Positions 24,861-34,693 are shown, numbered from the stretch's first letter. The stretch: 64,000 nucleotides of DNA from Erysipelotrichia bacterium (GCA_012520255.1 JAAYOQ010000017.1:1-64000), one strand, 5' to 3'. Made by a program: numbers and translations. The notes: generated by a model not told the origin, from the sequence alone.

Positions 24861-26636
24861 TTTTCTTGGTCTGATTAGACATTTTGATCCATAACCTATT
24901 AAATCTTTTCTATTAGCCAGGGTTAGAGCTTTATAAACAAGTTTATAGTTTTCAGGGAAACTGTATTGCATTAAAGCCCTCTGCATTCTTTTTCTTTCCG
25001 GGTCTTTTTCTACAAAAACCTCTTCCATTGTATCAGGATTTAAGCCGGTATAGTACATACAGGTTGATTTGGTAGCTGGTGTCGGATAAAAATCCTGGAC
25101 CTGCAGGGGTATATGATTGATTTCTTTTAGATATAAAGCCAGTTCTATGGCACTATCTAAATCACTTCCCGGATGAGAAGATATAAAATAAGGAACAATA
25201 AATTGCTTTTTATTGTACTGCTGATTTAATTTTTCAAATTTTTCAACAAAATCTAAATAGACTTCTTTATATGGTTTGCCCATTAAATCCAGCACTTTAG
25301 GGTCAATGTGTTCTGGGGCTACTCTCAGTTGACCTGAAATATGATGCTGTACCATTTGTCTAAAAAATGAATCATCTTTGTCATACATCAGATAATCATA
25401 TCTGATACCACTTCTAATAAATACTTTTTTTACTTTTGGTAAGCCAGCAACAGTTTTAAGAATATCTGAATATTCACTATGGTCTACCAATAAATTGCGA
25501 CAAACTTTAGGAGACAGGCAATTTTTGTAAGGACAAGCGCCACTTTTAAGACTTTGTTTACAACTTGGATGATAGAAATTGGCAGTTGGTCCACCAATAT
25601 CATTAATATAACCTTTAAAGTCTTCAAATTGAGTTAATAGTTCAGCTTCATTAACAATTGACTCTTTACTTCTGGAAGAAATAATTCGACCCTGATGGTT
25701 GGCTAAAGCACAAAATGAACAGGAGCCAAAACAACCGCGAGAAGAAGTGATTGAGAATTTAACCTCATCTATAGCTGGAACATGTTTGTAAGAAGGATGA
25801 AAAGTCCTTTGGTATGGTAAAGCATAAGTATCATCCAGGTCCTGCCTGCTGATAGGGTAGTCTGGTTCATTTTGAACAATGTACCAGCCTCGATATGTTT
25901 CAACTAGTTTTTTAGCCCTGATGGCATCAGTGTTAGCTGATTGAATTTTGAAACTTTCAGCATATTTTCTTTTATCATTACAAATTTCTTCATAAGATGG
26001 AAGTGTAATATAATCAGAAATATGATCCAATGTTTTTGTTTTATAACAGGTTCCCCTTAAATAGGTTAAATATTGAACTTCAATACCGGCATTTAAACTG
26101 TCTGCGACTTCAATAATACTGTTTTCTCCCATGCCATATAGGAGCAAGTCAGCCTGAGAATCAATAAGTATTGAATTTCTTACTTTATTGTCCCAGTAAT
26201 CATAGTGAGCTAGCCGACGCAAAGATGCCTCAATACCACCGATAATTATGGCACTGTCAGGGAATAATTGTTTAATTTTCTGACAATAAACGATTGTTGC
26301 TCGATCAGGTCTTTTTCCTATTTTCCCCTGGTCGGAATAATTGTCTTTTCTTCTTCTTTTTTTATTGACAGTAAAATGATTAACCATTGAATCGATATTT
26401 CCAGCTGTAACTAAAAAACCTAATCGTGGTTTGCCAAATTGTAAAAAATCATCATCTTTTCTCCAGTCAGGTTGTGATAAAATGGCTACTTTATAGCCAA
26501 AGGCTTCCAAGGTTCGTGAAATTATAGCTGCTCCAAAAGAAGGATGGTCAACATAAGCATCACCAATTATGTATACAAAATCTGGCTGTTTCCAGCCTCG
26601 TTCAATCATTTCTGTTTTATTTATTGGTAAAAACAT
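24855..26636 (-). CDS. YgiQ-family radical SAM protein
   Basis: The 593-residue protein has an N-terminal cobalamin-binding-like half (GDAYVDHPSFGAAIISR, IIGGIEASLRRLAHYDYWD) and a radical SAM core with SRGCFGSCSFCAL (CxxxCxxC). Extra cysteines follow in CPYKNCLSPKVCRNL. The family is widespread and its reaction is unknown. It is divergent from glpK. A GGAG ribosome binding site lies before the start (minus strand). Confidence 0.9.
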   Translation of the reverse strand: MFLPINKTEMIERGWKQPDFVYIIGDAYVDHPSFGAAIISRTLEAFGYKVAILSQPDWRKDDDFLQFGKPRLGFLVTAGNIDSMVNHFTVNKKRRRKDNYSDQGKIGKRPDRATIVYCQKIKQLFPDSAIIIGGIEASLRRLAHYDYWDNKVRNSILIDSQADLLLYGMGENSIIEVADSLNAGIEVQYLTYLRGTCYKTKTLDHISDYITLPSYEEICNDKRKYAESFKIQSANTDAIRAKKLVETYRGWYIVQNEPDYPISRQDLDDTYALPYQRTFHPSYKHVPAIDEVKFSITSSRGCFGSCSFCALANHQGRIISSRSKESIVNEAELLTQFEDFKGYINDIGGPTANFYHPSCKQSLKSGACPYKNCLSPKVCRNLLVDHSEYSDILKTVAGLPKVKKVFIRSGIRYDYLMYDKDDSFFRQMVQHHISGQLRVAPEHIDPKVLDLMGKPYKEVYLDFVEKFEKLNQQYNKKQFIVPYFISSHPGSDLDSAIELALYLKEINHIPLQVQDFYPTPATKSTCMYYTGLNPDTMEEVFVEKDPERKRMQRALMQYSFPENYKLVYKALTLANRKDLIGYGSKCLIRPRKH

Positions 26637-26740
26637 AAGTTACTCCTTTAGGTTATTATACTTTACTTCCGGCTTTAATCAAATAAAGACATTTAATGTT
26701 TAAGTATGGTAAAATGAAAATAATAAAGGAGAGCAATAAT

Positions 26741-28219
26741 ATGAACAAATACATATTAGCAATTGATCAGGGAACTACCTCTTCAAGGGCGATGATAATT
26801 GATGATAATTTACAAATTATTTCTATCAGTCAACAAGAAGTAGCTAATACTTTTCCTAAACCTGGATGGGTGCAAATGTCAGCTTCTGAGATATGGACTT
26901 CAGTTCAATATGTCTGTTTTAATGCAGTTGAGAAAGCTAAAATTGATGTTAAAGATATTAAAGCTATTGGAATAACTAATCAAAGAGAAACTACAATTGT
27001 CTGGGATAAAACCACTGGCCTTCCAGTTCATGATGCCCTGGTATGGCAATCCAGACAGACAAATGAACTTTGTGAAAAAGCTGTTAGAGCCGGGTATACT
27101 GATATCATCAGACAAAAAACAGGTTTGCCAATTGACCCTTATTTTTCAAGCAGTAAAATAAGATGGATTTTAGATAATATCGAAAATGGTCAGAAAAGAG
27201 CAGAAAATGGTGAATTATTATTTGGAACAGTTGATAGTTGGTTAGTTTATAAGCTTACCAATGGCCATGTTCATATTACCGATGTAACAAACGCTTCTAG
27301 AACAATGTTGATGAATTTGGATACCTTACAATGGGATCAGAAATTGCTTGATATCTGGAATATTCCACCAGTTATGTTGCCTGAAATTAAAGATTCAAGT
27401 GAAGTATATGGATATACGCATTTATTTGGCACTGAATTACCAATTGCAGCTTGTGTAGGTGATCAGCAAAGTGCTTTGTTTGGTCAGATGTGTTTTGAAG
27501 TGGGTCAATGTAAAAATACTTATGGGACAGGATGTTTCTTATTATTCAATACTGGAAATAAGAGAGTAGAATCTAAAAATGGATTAGTTACAACAGTTGG
27601 TTGGAAGATAAAAGATGAAATTGTTTATGCATTGGAAGGCTCAGTATTTGTAGCCGGTGCAGCGATTCAATGGCTTAGAGATGGATTGAAAGTAATTGAA
27701 AGAGCTTCAGAAACAGAAAGAATTGCCAAGGAGTTAGATAGTACTGATGGAGTTTATGTGGTTCCGGCATTTACCGGTTTAGGAGCTCCTTATTGGGACC
27801 AGAATGCTAAAGGAGCAATCTTTGGTTTAACCAGAGGAACTACAACAAATCATATAATTAGAGCAACTCTGGAATCTTTAGCATATCAATCATATGACTT
27901 GATTGAAGCGATGCAACAGGATACCGGCATCACAATAACGGCATTACAGGTTGATGGTGGTGCCTGCAGAAATAATTATTTAATGCAGTTTCAATCAGAT
28001 TTATTACAAACAAAGATTGTCAGGCCAGTCAACTTTGAAACGACTGCTTTAGGAGCAGCAATGCTGGCTGGTTTAGCAACAGATATTTTTGCAGATAAAA
28101 ATGATTTGACTGAAAAATATAAAATTGATCAAAAATTTGAACCGAATTTAAATTCAATACAGGTTCAAAAGCTGATTCAGGGTTGGAAAAAAGCCATCAA
28201 AGCTACGATGGAGTTTTAG
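26741..28219 (+). CDS. glpK: glycerol kinase GlpK
   Basis: GlpK phosphorylates glycerol to glycerol-3-phosphate. It is a 493-residue FGGY kinase with DQGTTSSRAM at the N-terminus, TNQRETTIVWDK, YGTGCF, and the C-terminal VDGGACRNNYLMQFQSD. I start at 26741 (MNKYILAIDQG) behind AAAGGAGAG; an upstream in-frame ATG lacks a ribosome binding site. No glpF or glpO is next to it. A UgpBCAE-like transporter lies 7 kb downstream. Confidence 0.95.
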   Translation: MNKYILAIDQGTTSSRAMIIDDNLQIISISQQEVANTFPKPGWVQMSASEIWTSVQYVCFNAVEKAKIDVKDIKAIGITNQRETTIVWDKTTGLPVHDALVWQSRQTNELCEKAVRAGYTDIIRQKTGLPIDPYFSSSKIRWILDNIENGQKRAENGELLFGTVDSWLVYKLTNGHVHITDVTNASRTMLMNLDTLQWDQKLLDIWNIPPVMLPEIKDSSEVYGYTHLFGTELPIAACVGDQQSALFGQMCFEVGQCKNTYGTGCFLLFNTGNKRVESKNGLVTTVGWKIKDEIVYALEGSVFVAGAAIQWLRDGLKVIERASETERIAKELDSTDGVYVVPAFTGLGAPYWDQNAKGAIFGLTRGTTTNHIIRATLESLAYQSYDLIEAMQQDTGITITALQVDGGACRNNYLMQFQSDLLQTKIVRPVNFETTALGAAMLAGLATDIFADKNDLTEKYKIDQKFEPNLNSIQVQKLIQGWKKAIKATMEF

Positions 28220-28228
28220 GAAAAATTA

Positions 28229-28474
28229 ATGGAATTTGAAAAACTGAAAAAAGAATTACAGGCCATATTGGCCCATTATAGTAAAGCGTTAGAAAAAGTG
28301 GATGAAAAAACAAATACATTTGTTGGCAAATTTTATGAAGAAAGAGAATGTGATGGGTATTTCAAATTGGTAGAATTAATTGAAAAATGTCATAATGAAT
28401 GTCATTTGTTTATTCACAACAATATTCCAGAAAATTATCGATTAAAAGAGAAAAAAGAACAAATTGATGAATAA
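28229..28474 (+). CDS. small charged protein downstream of glpK
   Basis: The 81-residue soluble protein is probably alpha-helical (heptad-like KLKKELQAILAHYSKALEKVDEK), with two Cys and several His (KCHNECHLFIHNN) that could bind metal. It starts 9 nt after glpK and is likely cotranscribed. I recognise no family. Confidence 0.6.
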   Translation: MEFEKLKKELQAILAHYSKALEKVDEKTNTFVGKFYEERECDGYFKLVELIEKCHNECHLFIHNNIPENYRLKEKKEQIDE

Positions 28475-28620
28475 TGCGTTACCATCATCAACGTATCAAG
28501 ATGATAATTGCTAATAATACCAGCAATTTGTTGTGGATTATGTTAGAGCTGGCAGCTATTTTTAGAAACATTATCAAGAATGTCAGAATTGTCAAGGGTT
28601 ATAGAAATAACCGGGCTTGA
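28474..28620 (+). CDS. possible 48-residue protein, start overlapping previous stop
   Basis: The ATG shares its first base with the preceding stop codon (TAATG). The product would be strongly basic, beginning MRYHHQRIKMIIANN, with a hydrophobic middle (LLWIMLELAAIF). An intrinsic terminator follows 30 nt after its stop codon. The coupling geometry is the main support; length and composition alone are not decisive. Confidence 0.4.
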   Translation: MRYHHQRIKMIIANNTSNLLWIMLELAAIFRNIIKNVRIVKGYRNNRA

Positions 28621-28648
28621 TAAAAAAATAGTGTTAACTCAATAGATT

Positions 28649-28673
28649 AGACCTGATAAAGTCAGGTCTTTTT
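28649..28673 (+). terminator. intrinsic terminator of the glpK operon
   Basis: AGACCTGA, loop TAAAG, TCAGGTCT, then Ts. Confidence 0.9.
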
Positions 28674-28739
28674 AAACTTTGATATTAAATAGCGATATAT
28701 TACAAATGATTGTATAAAAAATTCTTATTATAAAAATAC

Positions 28740-28813
28740 TTGCATATTTCTCAAAATTATATATAATTATTCTTGTTTACTAATATTAATAAATTAGTTT
28801 AGTATAACTAAAC
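28740..28813 (+). promoter_or_regulatory. promoter and operator of the polyamine operon
   Basis: TTGCAT (28740-28745), 16-nt spacer, TATAAT (28762-28767). The inverted repeat GTTTAGT-ATA-ACTAAAC (28797-28813) lies between this promoter and the GGAGG of the XRE-cupin gene. That is a position suited to autorepression by the first gene product. Confidence 0.6.
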
Positions 28814-28827
28814 AATGGAGGAATTTA

Positions 28828-29364
28828 ATGGATATAGGACAGAGAATCAGACAACTTAGAGTATCCAATGATTTGACACAGGAAGAATTGGCTTCCAGAT
28901 GTGAACTTACAAAAGGATTTTTATCACAATTGGAAAACAATTTGGCTACTCCATCATTGCTGACTTTGATGGACATCGTTGAAGCATTAGGAACAACTAT
29001 GGCTATCTTTTTTACGGAAGAAGAGGATGAACAGCTGGTTTTTGATAAAGATGATTTCTTTGTGGATGAATCAGGGGATGTAGTTATAACCTACATTGTT
29101 CCAAATGCTCAAAAAAATCAGATGGAACCAATAATTATTGAGTTACAACCTGATAGCCGATCCAACATCATATCTCCAAAAGAAGATGGAGAAACATTTG
29201 GATATGTTATTAAGGGAAGTATTAATTTAGTAAACGGTAAAAACACTTACAGAGTAAAACAAGGCGGTACGTTTTATTTGAAGTGTAAAAAAGAACATTA
29301 TTTGGAAAATAAGACTAAAAAAATAGCAAAAGTCTTATGGATATGTACACCGCCATTATTTTAG
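28828..29364 (+). CDS. XRE-cupin transcriptional regulator
   Basis: The 178-residue regulator has an N-terminal helix-turn-helix (LTQEELASRCELTKGFLSQLE, residues about 15-35) and a C-terminal cupin_2 domain (about 105-175, KEDGETFGYVIKGSINLV). XRE-cupin proteins such as PuuR often sense small metabolites. It is the first gene of the pot operon, 12 nt before potA, so polyamine-responsive autoregulation is a reasonable inference. The 17-nt inverted repeat in its leader is a candidate operator. Confidence 0.88.
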   Translation: MDIGQRIRQLRVSNDLTQEELASRCELTKGFLSQLENNLATPSLLTLMDIVEALGTTMAIFFTEEEDEQLVFDKDDFFVDESGDVVITYIVPNAQKNQMEPIIIELQPDSRSNIISPKEDGETFGYVIKGSINLVNGKNTYRVKQGGTFYLKCKKEHYLENKTKKIAKVLWICTPPLF

Positions 29365-29376
29365 AGGTAGAAAGAT

Positions 29377-30945
29377 ATGAGAAAATTAATTGAGTTTAAA
29401 AATATTGTAAAATCATTTGACAATCAGGTTGTTTTAAAGGGAATCAATTTAAATGTCTATGAAAATGAATTTGTCACCTTACTTGGGCCTTCAGGATGTG
29501 GTAAATCTACATTATTGAGAATTTTGGGTGGTTTCTTACAACAGGATGAAGGAACTATCATTTTTGATGGAAAATGTATTGATAATGTTCCAGCATATAA
29601 AAGAGAAATCAATACGGTCTTCCAAAGATATGCTTTATTCCCACATCTGGATGTTTTTGATAATATTGCTTTTGGTTTAAGAATTAAAAAAGTAGCAGAA
29701 GATGTAATCGACCAAAAGGTTACCCGTATGTTATCTTTAGTAAATCTTGAAGGGTACGAACATAGAAATGTTACTTTATTATCAGGTGGACAACAACAAC
29801 GTGTTGCTATTGCTAGAGCGTTGGTAAATGAACCTGAAGTGTTACTTTTAGATGAACCGCTAGGAGCATTAGATTTAAAGTTAAGGCAGGAAATGCAACG
29901 TGAGTTAAAAAGAATTCAACAGGAAGTAGGAATTACTTTTATCTATGTAACTCATGATCAGGAAGAAGCATTGACAATGTCTGATAAAATTGTCGTAATG
30001 AGAGATGGTGAAATTCAACAAATTGGGACACCATTAGAAATCTATAATGAACCTGCAAATGAATATGTTGCCAGATTTATTGGTGAAAGTAATATTATTG
30101 AAGGGGTAATGGTTGAAGACTATAAAGTTAAATTTGATGAGAAAGTATTTGATTGCGTTGATTTTGGCTTTAAAGAAAATGAAGTTGTTGATGTCTTAAT
30201 CAGACCGGAAGATATAAAAATTGTTAACAGAACAGGAGCTTTAATGAAAGGTGAAGTTAAATCAGTTCTTTTCAAAGGAGTTCATTATGAAATAATTGTA
30301 GAAACTATTTCTGGAGCTTCTAAGACGGTTACAATGCATATCTTATCAGAACATGACACTTATAATCCTGAGGCAAATGAAAAAATTGGTGCTAATGATT
30401 TTTATGTGGACTTGGAATATGTCGATGAACTGGATGATTTCAACTTAGTAGCCAGAGCAAACGCTCAAGCATGGGATGAAGAAGAAAATGATTTATCAAT
30501 TGCCAGTATTACTCATGATATTGAAAGCAAAGTAGGTACTTACAACTGTACTTTTAAAACTAACAATAATACTGAAATAACTATTAAAGTGCATGTGGTG
30601 GATCCAGATTATGTTGAAGATGCTAAAAAGAATATCGGTATCAGTGCTTTTGATTTTTTTGTCACTGCTGATGAATTGAAAGATTCAATGGCTATTTCAA
30701 CAGACTTAAAAACCTGGGCTTCTGCTGAAGCATGGAACCTGCAGGATGATTCTGAAATTGAAATTACAGATGTCAAATTCGATTTTGATACTGATGAAAT
30801 AAAAGAGGGTTCTTACGAAATAACTTTTGCAACCCAGGGTAGAGAATATAAAATTGAAACAACAACAGTACACGAAGAAGGTGATAAGGTCGGTTTAAGG
30901 ATTGACCGCAATGACATCCATGTCATGAGCAAAATGGTGATATAA
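29377..30945 (+). CDS. potA: spermidine/putrescine ABC ATPase PotA with interrupted TOBE domain
   Basis: PotA is the ATPase of the polyamine importer. Walker [10 protein letters not shown], signature [16 protein letters not shown], Walker [12 protein letters not shown] and the H-loop THDQEEAL lie in residues 1-235. The regulatory TOBE domain begins around 270 ([11 protein letters not shown]), but after about residue 312 some 180 unrelated residues follow before the usual ending ([18 protein letters not shown]). PotA is normally 350-385 residues; this one has 522. The extra part contains two related strand-rich segments ([17 protein letters not shown] and [19 protein letters not shown]) like small Ig-type repeats. 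Confidence 0.9.
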   Translation: MRKLIEFKNIVKSFDNQVVLKGINLNVYENEFVTLLGPSGCGKSTLLRILGGFLQQDEGTIIFDGKCIDNVPAYKREINTVFQRYALFPHLDVFDNIAFGLRIKKVAEDVIDQKVTRMLSLVNLEGYEHRNVTLLSGGQQQRVAIARALVNEPEVLLLDEPLGALDLKLRQEMQRELKRIQQEVGITFIYVTHDQEEALTMSDKIVVMRDGEIQQIGTPLEIYNEPANEYVARFIGESNIIEGVMVEDYKVKFDEKVFDCVDFGFKENEVVDVLIRPEDIKIVNRTGALMKGEVKSVLFKGVHYEIIVETISGASKTVTMHILSEHDTYNPEANEKIGANDFYVDLEYVDELDDFNLVARANAQAWDEEENDLSIASITHDIESKVGTYNCTFKTNNNTEITIKVHVVDPDYVEDAKKNIGISAFDFFVTADELKDSMAISTDLKTWASAEAWNLQDDSEIEITDVKFDFDTDEIKEGSYEITFATQGREYKIETTTVHEEGDKVGLRIDRNDIHVMSKMVI

Positions 30946-30946
30946 A

Positions 30947-31726
30947 ATGAAAAGTTTTAGAACTATGACTTATCCATATATTATATGGTTAGCTCTGTTT
31001 GTAGTAACTCCAATGCTGATGATTGTTTTCTATGCTTTTACTGATACAGGAAATGATTTATTAGTGTTTAGATTTACTTTAGAGAACTTTACCAGATTTT
31101 TTAAAGATCCAGATTTTTTAAGAGTCTTATATACTTCTTTAAGAATCGCCTTTTTGACTACTGTTATTTGTATTCTGATTGGTTATCCTACTGCTTATGT
31201 AATTGCTAAACAGGATGAAAATAAGCAGGCAATCTATATTTTGTTACTTACTTTACCGATGTGGATTAATATGTTGGTTAGAACATATGCCTGGAAGGGC
31301 ATTTTGATGAATTTCAATATTACTAGTGAATTGAAAGTTTTTGTTGGTATGGTCTATAACTTTTTACCTTATATGATCATCCAGATTTATACTTCGCTGG
31401 CAAAGATGGATAAAAGTTTATTCGATGCAGCTTATGATTTAGGAGCAAATAAAATGCAAACCTTTTTGAGGGTAACCTTACCTCTTTCAATTCCTGGAGT
31501 TATTTCAGGAATCACTTTAGTATTTTTGCCTGCAGTAAGTTCGTTCTTTATTCCTAAATTATTAGGTGGTGGAGATTATGTTTTAATTGGAAACTTAATT
31601 GAAAATTACTTCATTACTACTGGAGACTGGAACTTTGGTAGTGCTATTTCATTAATTATGGCAATCATTATTATCGTTTCAATGTATTTTACAAAGAAAA
31701 TCGACAAAAGAATTGGGGAGGAATAA
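30947..31726 (+). CDS. potB: spermidine/putrescine ABC permease PotB
   Basis: The 259-residue inner-membrane permease has about six membrane segments and the EAA-like loop DAAYDLGANKMQTFLRVTLPLSIPG that docks onto PotA. It starts 1 nt after potA and is followed 3 nt later by the potCD fusion. Confidence 0.92.
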   Translation: MKSFRTMTYPYIIWLALFVVTPMLMIVFYAFTDTGNDLLVFRFTLENFTRFFKDPDFLRVLYTSLRIAFLTTVICILIGYPTAYVIAKQDENKQAIYILLLTLPMWINMLVRTYAWKGILMNFNITSELKVFVGMVYNFLPYMIIQIYTSLAKMDKSLFDAAYDLGANKMQTFLRVTLPLSIPGVISGITLVFLPAVSSFFIPKLLGGGDYVLIGNLIENYFITTGDWNFGSAISLIMAIIIIVSMYFTKKIDKRIGEE

Positions 31727-31729
31727 GCA

Positions 31730-33640
31730 ATGAAAAAAGAAAATAAGAATTTCTTATCAAAATCAGGACCTGATATTTGGCTGATTTTAATTGTTTTATT
31801 CTTTTATCTGCCAATTATCTATGTAGTTATATTTTCGTTTAATTCAACAAAAAGTTTAAACCACTTCACCGGTTTTTCACTAATGTGGTATGAAAAAATG
31901 TTTAATGACAGAAAAATGCTGGAGCCGATCTATTACACGGTTTTGGTAGCTGTTATTGCAACGATTGTAGCAACTATTATTGGTACAATTACTTCTATTG
32001 GTTTATCTAAGCAAAAAAAGATTGTCAGAGATTTGGTTTTACAGGTCAATGATTTACCAGTAATGAATCCTGATATTGTTACAGCTATAGGTTTAATGTT
32101 GTTTTTCATTTCATTAAATATTGAAACAAGTATTTTTACCTTACTTATTGCTCATATTACTTTCTGTATACCATTTGTAGTGTTATCAATTATGCCTAAA
32201 TTGAGAACTTTGGATGATAATGTAGCTGAAGCAGCTTTAGATTTGGGAGCAACTCCATTCCAGGCTTTAACCAGGGTTATTATCCCTCAGATCAAACCAG
32301 CTATCCTATCGGGGGCGTTAATTGCTTTTTCAATGAGTTTTGATGACTTTGTCATTTCATTTTTCACAACAGGAACAGGTGTAAGCAATATTTCAATCTA
32401 TGTTTATTCAATGAGCAAGCGTATTAACCCTACCATTAATGCATTAAGTTCGCTTATTGTGGCAGTTGTTACTACTGTTTTGATTATTGCCAATGTTATT
32501 CCGTTTATTAAATCAAAACGCCCACAGACACAGGTTGTTAAAAAGAAGAGCAAATATTCTTTTGTTCCATATTTAGCCGGAGCATTAGCATTGGTCATTT
32601 TCCTAGTGTCATTTGGTACAAGGACAACTGGTGAGTTTGATCCGATTGCTGAATTTGGTTCTAATACACTTAACATATTTAATTATGGTGAATATGTTGG
32701 TGAAAATGTAATTGCTGAATTTGAAGATATGTATAATGTAAAAGTAAATTATGATACATTTTCTTCAAATGAAGAAATGTATACTAAATTAATGAGTGGT
32801 GCCTCTTATGATGTCATCATACCTTCTGATTATATGGTTCAAAAGTTAATCAAAGATGGCCTGCTTCAACCGTTAGATAAAGAGATACTTACTAATTTAA
32901 CAGATTTATATCCTGATGCTTTAAAATATATGGAATTTGATCCTGAAATGATTTATGCAGTTCCATATTTGTGGGGAACAGTTGGTATTATTTATGATGA
33001 AACTTTAGTAGATCCAGAAGATGTTGAAACTTTAGGTTGGGATGTATTTCTGCTGGAAAAATACCGTGGTATGGTTTATTTCTATGACTCGGAAAGAGAT
33101 GCATTTATGGTCGCTTTAAAAGCGCTTGGATATTCTATGAATACCAAAAATGAAGCAGAGTTATTAGAAGCTTATAATTGGCTGATTGAAATGGATAATG
33201 CAGTTGATCCAGCTTATGTTACCGATGAAATTATCGATGGTATCATTAATGGTGAAAAAGCTTTAGGCTATGTATATTCAGGTGATGCTACTTATATGAT
33301 ATATGAAAATGAAAACTTGAGATTTTATGAGCCACATCAAGGTACTAATGTCTGGATGGACTGTATGATTATTCCAAAAAACGCGAAAAGCCCAGAATTA
33401 GCAAACTTTTTCATCAATTATATGCTGTCATATGATGTTGCCTATGCTAACTCTGAGTATATAGGTTATACTTCGCCAAACGAAGAAGTTTTGACAGCTT
33501 TAAGTTCAGAAGATGGTGAATATTACGGTATTGATGCATATGTTCCGCGTGTTGGATTTGAAGATGATGAAACCTTCATCAATGATGATACTATCAGAAA
33601 GATAATATCTGAATATTGGGTGAAAATTAAAATTAATTAG
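31730..33640 (+). CDS. potCD: PotC permease fused to PotD binding protein
   Basis: The 636-residue fusion contains PotC in about residues 1-265, with six membrane segments and the EAA loop EAALDLGATPFQALTRVIIPQ. A further membrane helix (about 277-296) places the C-terminal part outside the cell. Residues about 300-636 are a PotD-type polyamine-binding protein (NIFNYGEYVGENVIAEFE, YDVIIPSDYMVQKLI). The binding protein therefore has no lipobox and is tethered by the permease. Fused potCD genes are known in some streptococcal, mollicute and erysipelotrich relatives. Confidence 0.92.
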   Translation: MKKENKNFLSKSGPDIWLILIVLFFYLPIIYVVIFSFNSTKSLNHFTGFSLMWYEKMFNDRKMLEPIYYTVLVAVIATIVATIIGTITSIGLSKQKKIVRDLVLQVNDLPVMNPDIVTAIGLMLFFISLNIETSIFTLLIAHITFCIPFVVLSIMPKLRTLDDNVAEAALDLGATPFQALTRVIIPQIKPAILSGALIAFSMSFDDFVISFFTTGTGVSNISIYVYSMSKRINPTINALSSLIVAVVTTVLIIANVIPFIKSKRPQTQVVKKKSKYSFVPYLAGALALVIFLVSFGTRTTGEFDPIAEFGSNTLNIFNYGEYVGENVIAEFEDMYNVKVNYDTFSSNEEMYTKLMSGASYDVIIPSDYMVQKLIKDGLLQPLDKEILTNLTDLYPDALKYMEFDPEMIYAVPYLWGTVGIIYDETLVDPEDVETLGWDVFLLEKYRGMVYFYDSERDAFMVALKALGYSMNTKNEAELLEAYNWLIEMDNAVDPAYVTDEIIDGIINGEKALGYVYSGDATYMIYENENLRFYEPHQGTNVWMDCMIIPKNAKSPELANFFINYMLSYDVAYANSEYIGYTSPNEEVLTALSSEDGEYYGIDAYVPRVGFEDDETFINDDTIRKIISEYWVKIKIN

Positions 33641-33644
33641 TTAT

Positions 33645-33668
33645 AAAGGAGACGTCAAATCTCCTTTT
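33645..33668 (+). terminator. terminator of the pot operon
   Basis: AAAGGAGA, 7-nt loop, TCTCCTTT followed by TATT. Confidence 0.8.
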
Positions 33669-33675
33669 ATTAGAT

Positions 33676-33700
33676 TTAAAAAGTGTCTTTGAGACACTTA
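33676..33700 (-). terminator. terminator of the membrane-protein gene
   Basis: Minus strand: AAGTGTC, loop TCAAA, GACACTT, then U-run. It begins at the stop codon region of the gene at 33698. Confidence 0.8.
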
Positions 33701-34336
33701 GTTTGAAAATGTATATTTATCATTGGTAATTGTAAATTTGAGTTTTCTAGTTTTGAAATGAATATATATAAGACTGATAATCACAATAGTGATACAACTT
33801 ATAAATTTTACATATTTTTTAAAACTGTTATAAGCAGGGTAATACATCGATGTAAGTTTATCACTAATAGCTAAAGTAGTTATAAGTGCTATAATTAGTG
33901 AAATTGTTTTCTTATTAAAGGTTTTAGAAAGAGGTATATCAGGGAATAAAAATAATGCTGAGAAAAGTATAATTGCCATGATAATTAAGGAAAGAATCAC
34001 CCAGTAACTGATTTCAGAAAAAATTCCAACCAGAAGATTTTCCCAAACAGGTCTAAGTACCAGCATTAAAAACCATCCTAAAGACCATAAAGGCAACAAT
34101 AAAATAACTCTTAAAGGTTGAGGTATATTATGCAGCAATTGTTTACATTTAATTTTAAAAGAAGTTTTCTTTTTTTGATTTAATTGTTCATCAATATCTT
34201 CTTCCTTGAAAGATTCATCAATTATTTCTAAAGGCTTATCATAAGTGTTGTTAACAAACAAAGAAGCAGCTGTAGTAGCTGCTATCGCAGTCTTCTGAGC
34301 CCGTTTCTTTAAATCTTCTATTTTTTCCTTTTCCAT
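33698..34336 (-). CDS. hypothetical membrane protein
   Basis: The 212-residue protein has an acidic/basic N-terminal cytoplasmic part of about 75 residues (KKRAQKTAIAATTAASLF, then EEDIDEQLNQKKK) and about four membrane segments in the rest. I recognise no family. It is monocistronic with its own terminator. Confidence 0.65.
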   Translation of the reverse strand: MEKEKIEDLKKRAQKTAIAATTAASLFVNNTYDKPLEIIDESFKEEDIDEQLNQKKKTSFKIKCKQLLHNIPQPLRVILLLPLWSLGWFLMLVLRPVWENLLVGIFSEISYWVILSLIIMAIILFSALFLFPDIPLSKTFNKKTISLIIALITTLAISDKLTSMYYPAYNSFKKYVKFISCITIVIISLIYIHFKTRKLKFTITNDKYTFSN

Positions 34337-34434
34337 ACTTAAATAGTATCATATTTTATAATCCAAAACTATTTAATACAATGTAATAAATGATAAATTT
34401 GAACTTTAGAACAATGAATAATTATTGATTTCTG

Positions 34435-34463
34435 TTGCATTTTATTTTCAAGTGGTATACAAT
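34435..34463 (+). promoter_or_regulatory. promoter of tRNA-Cys/tRNA-Leu
   Basis: TTGCAT (34435-34440), 17 nt, TACAAT (34458-34463), ending 21 nt before tRNA-Cys. The -35 is identical to that of the tRNA promoter at 134-162. Confidence 0.75.
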
Positions 34464-34484
34464 AATAATCGCTGGTAATCATGT

Positions 34485-34558
34485 GGTTCCCTAGCCAAGT
34501 GGTAAGGCAACTGACTGCAACTTAGTGATCACCAGTTCGAATCTGGTGGGAACCTCCA
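34485..34558 (+). tRNA. tRNA-Cys (GCA)
   Basis: The acceptor GGTTCCC pairs with GGGAACC. The anticodon loop CTGCAAC gives GCA, the T-loop is TTCGAAT, and the CCA end is encoded. The 74-nt length with a short D-arm is normal for Cys. Confidence 0.95.
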
Positions 34559-34565
34559 GCTTAAT

Positions 34566-34653
34566 GCAGAAGTGGTGGAATAGGTAGACACGAGGGACTT
34601 AAAATCCCTTGGTAGAAGATACCGTGAGGGTTCAAGTCCCTCCTTCTGCACCA
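34566..34653 (+). tRNA. tRNA-Leu (UAA)
   Basis: This is a class II tRNA. The acceptor GCAGAAG pairs with CTTCTGC, the anticodon loop CTTAAAA gives TAA, and a long variable arm (TGGTAGAAGATACCG) and encoded CCA follow. It lies 7 nt after tRNA-Cys in the same transcript. Confidence 0.95.
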
Positions 34654-34665
34654 GTTTTAATAGAG

Positions 34666-34693
34666 ACCCGGGTATTTACTATTTGGGTTTTTA
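34666..34693 (+). terminator. terminator of the tRNA pair
   Basis: ACCCGGGTA, loop TTTAC, TATTTGGGT (three G-U pairs), then a T-run. Confidence 0.75.
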
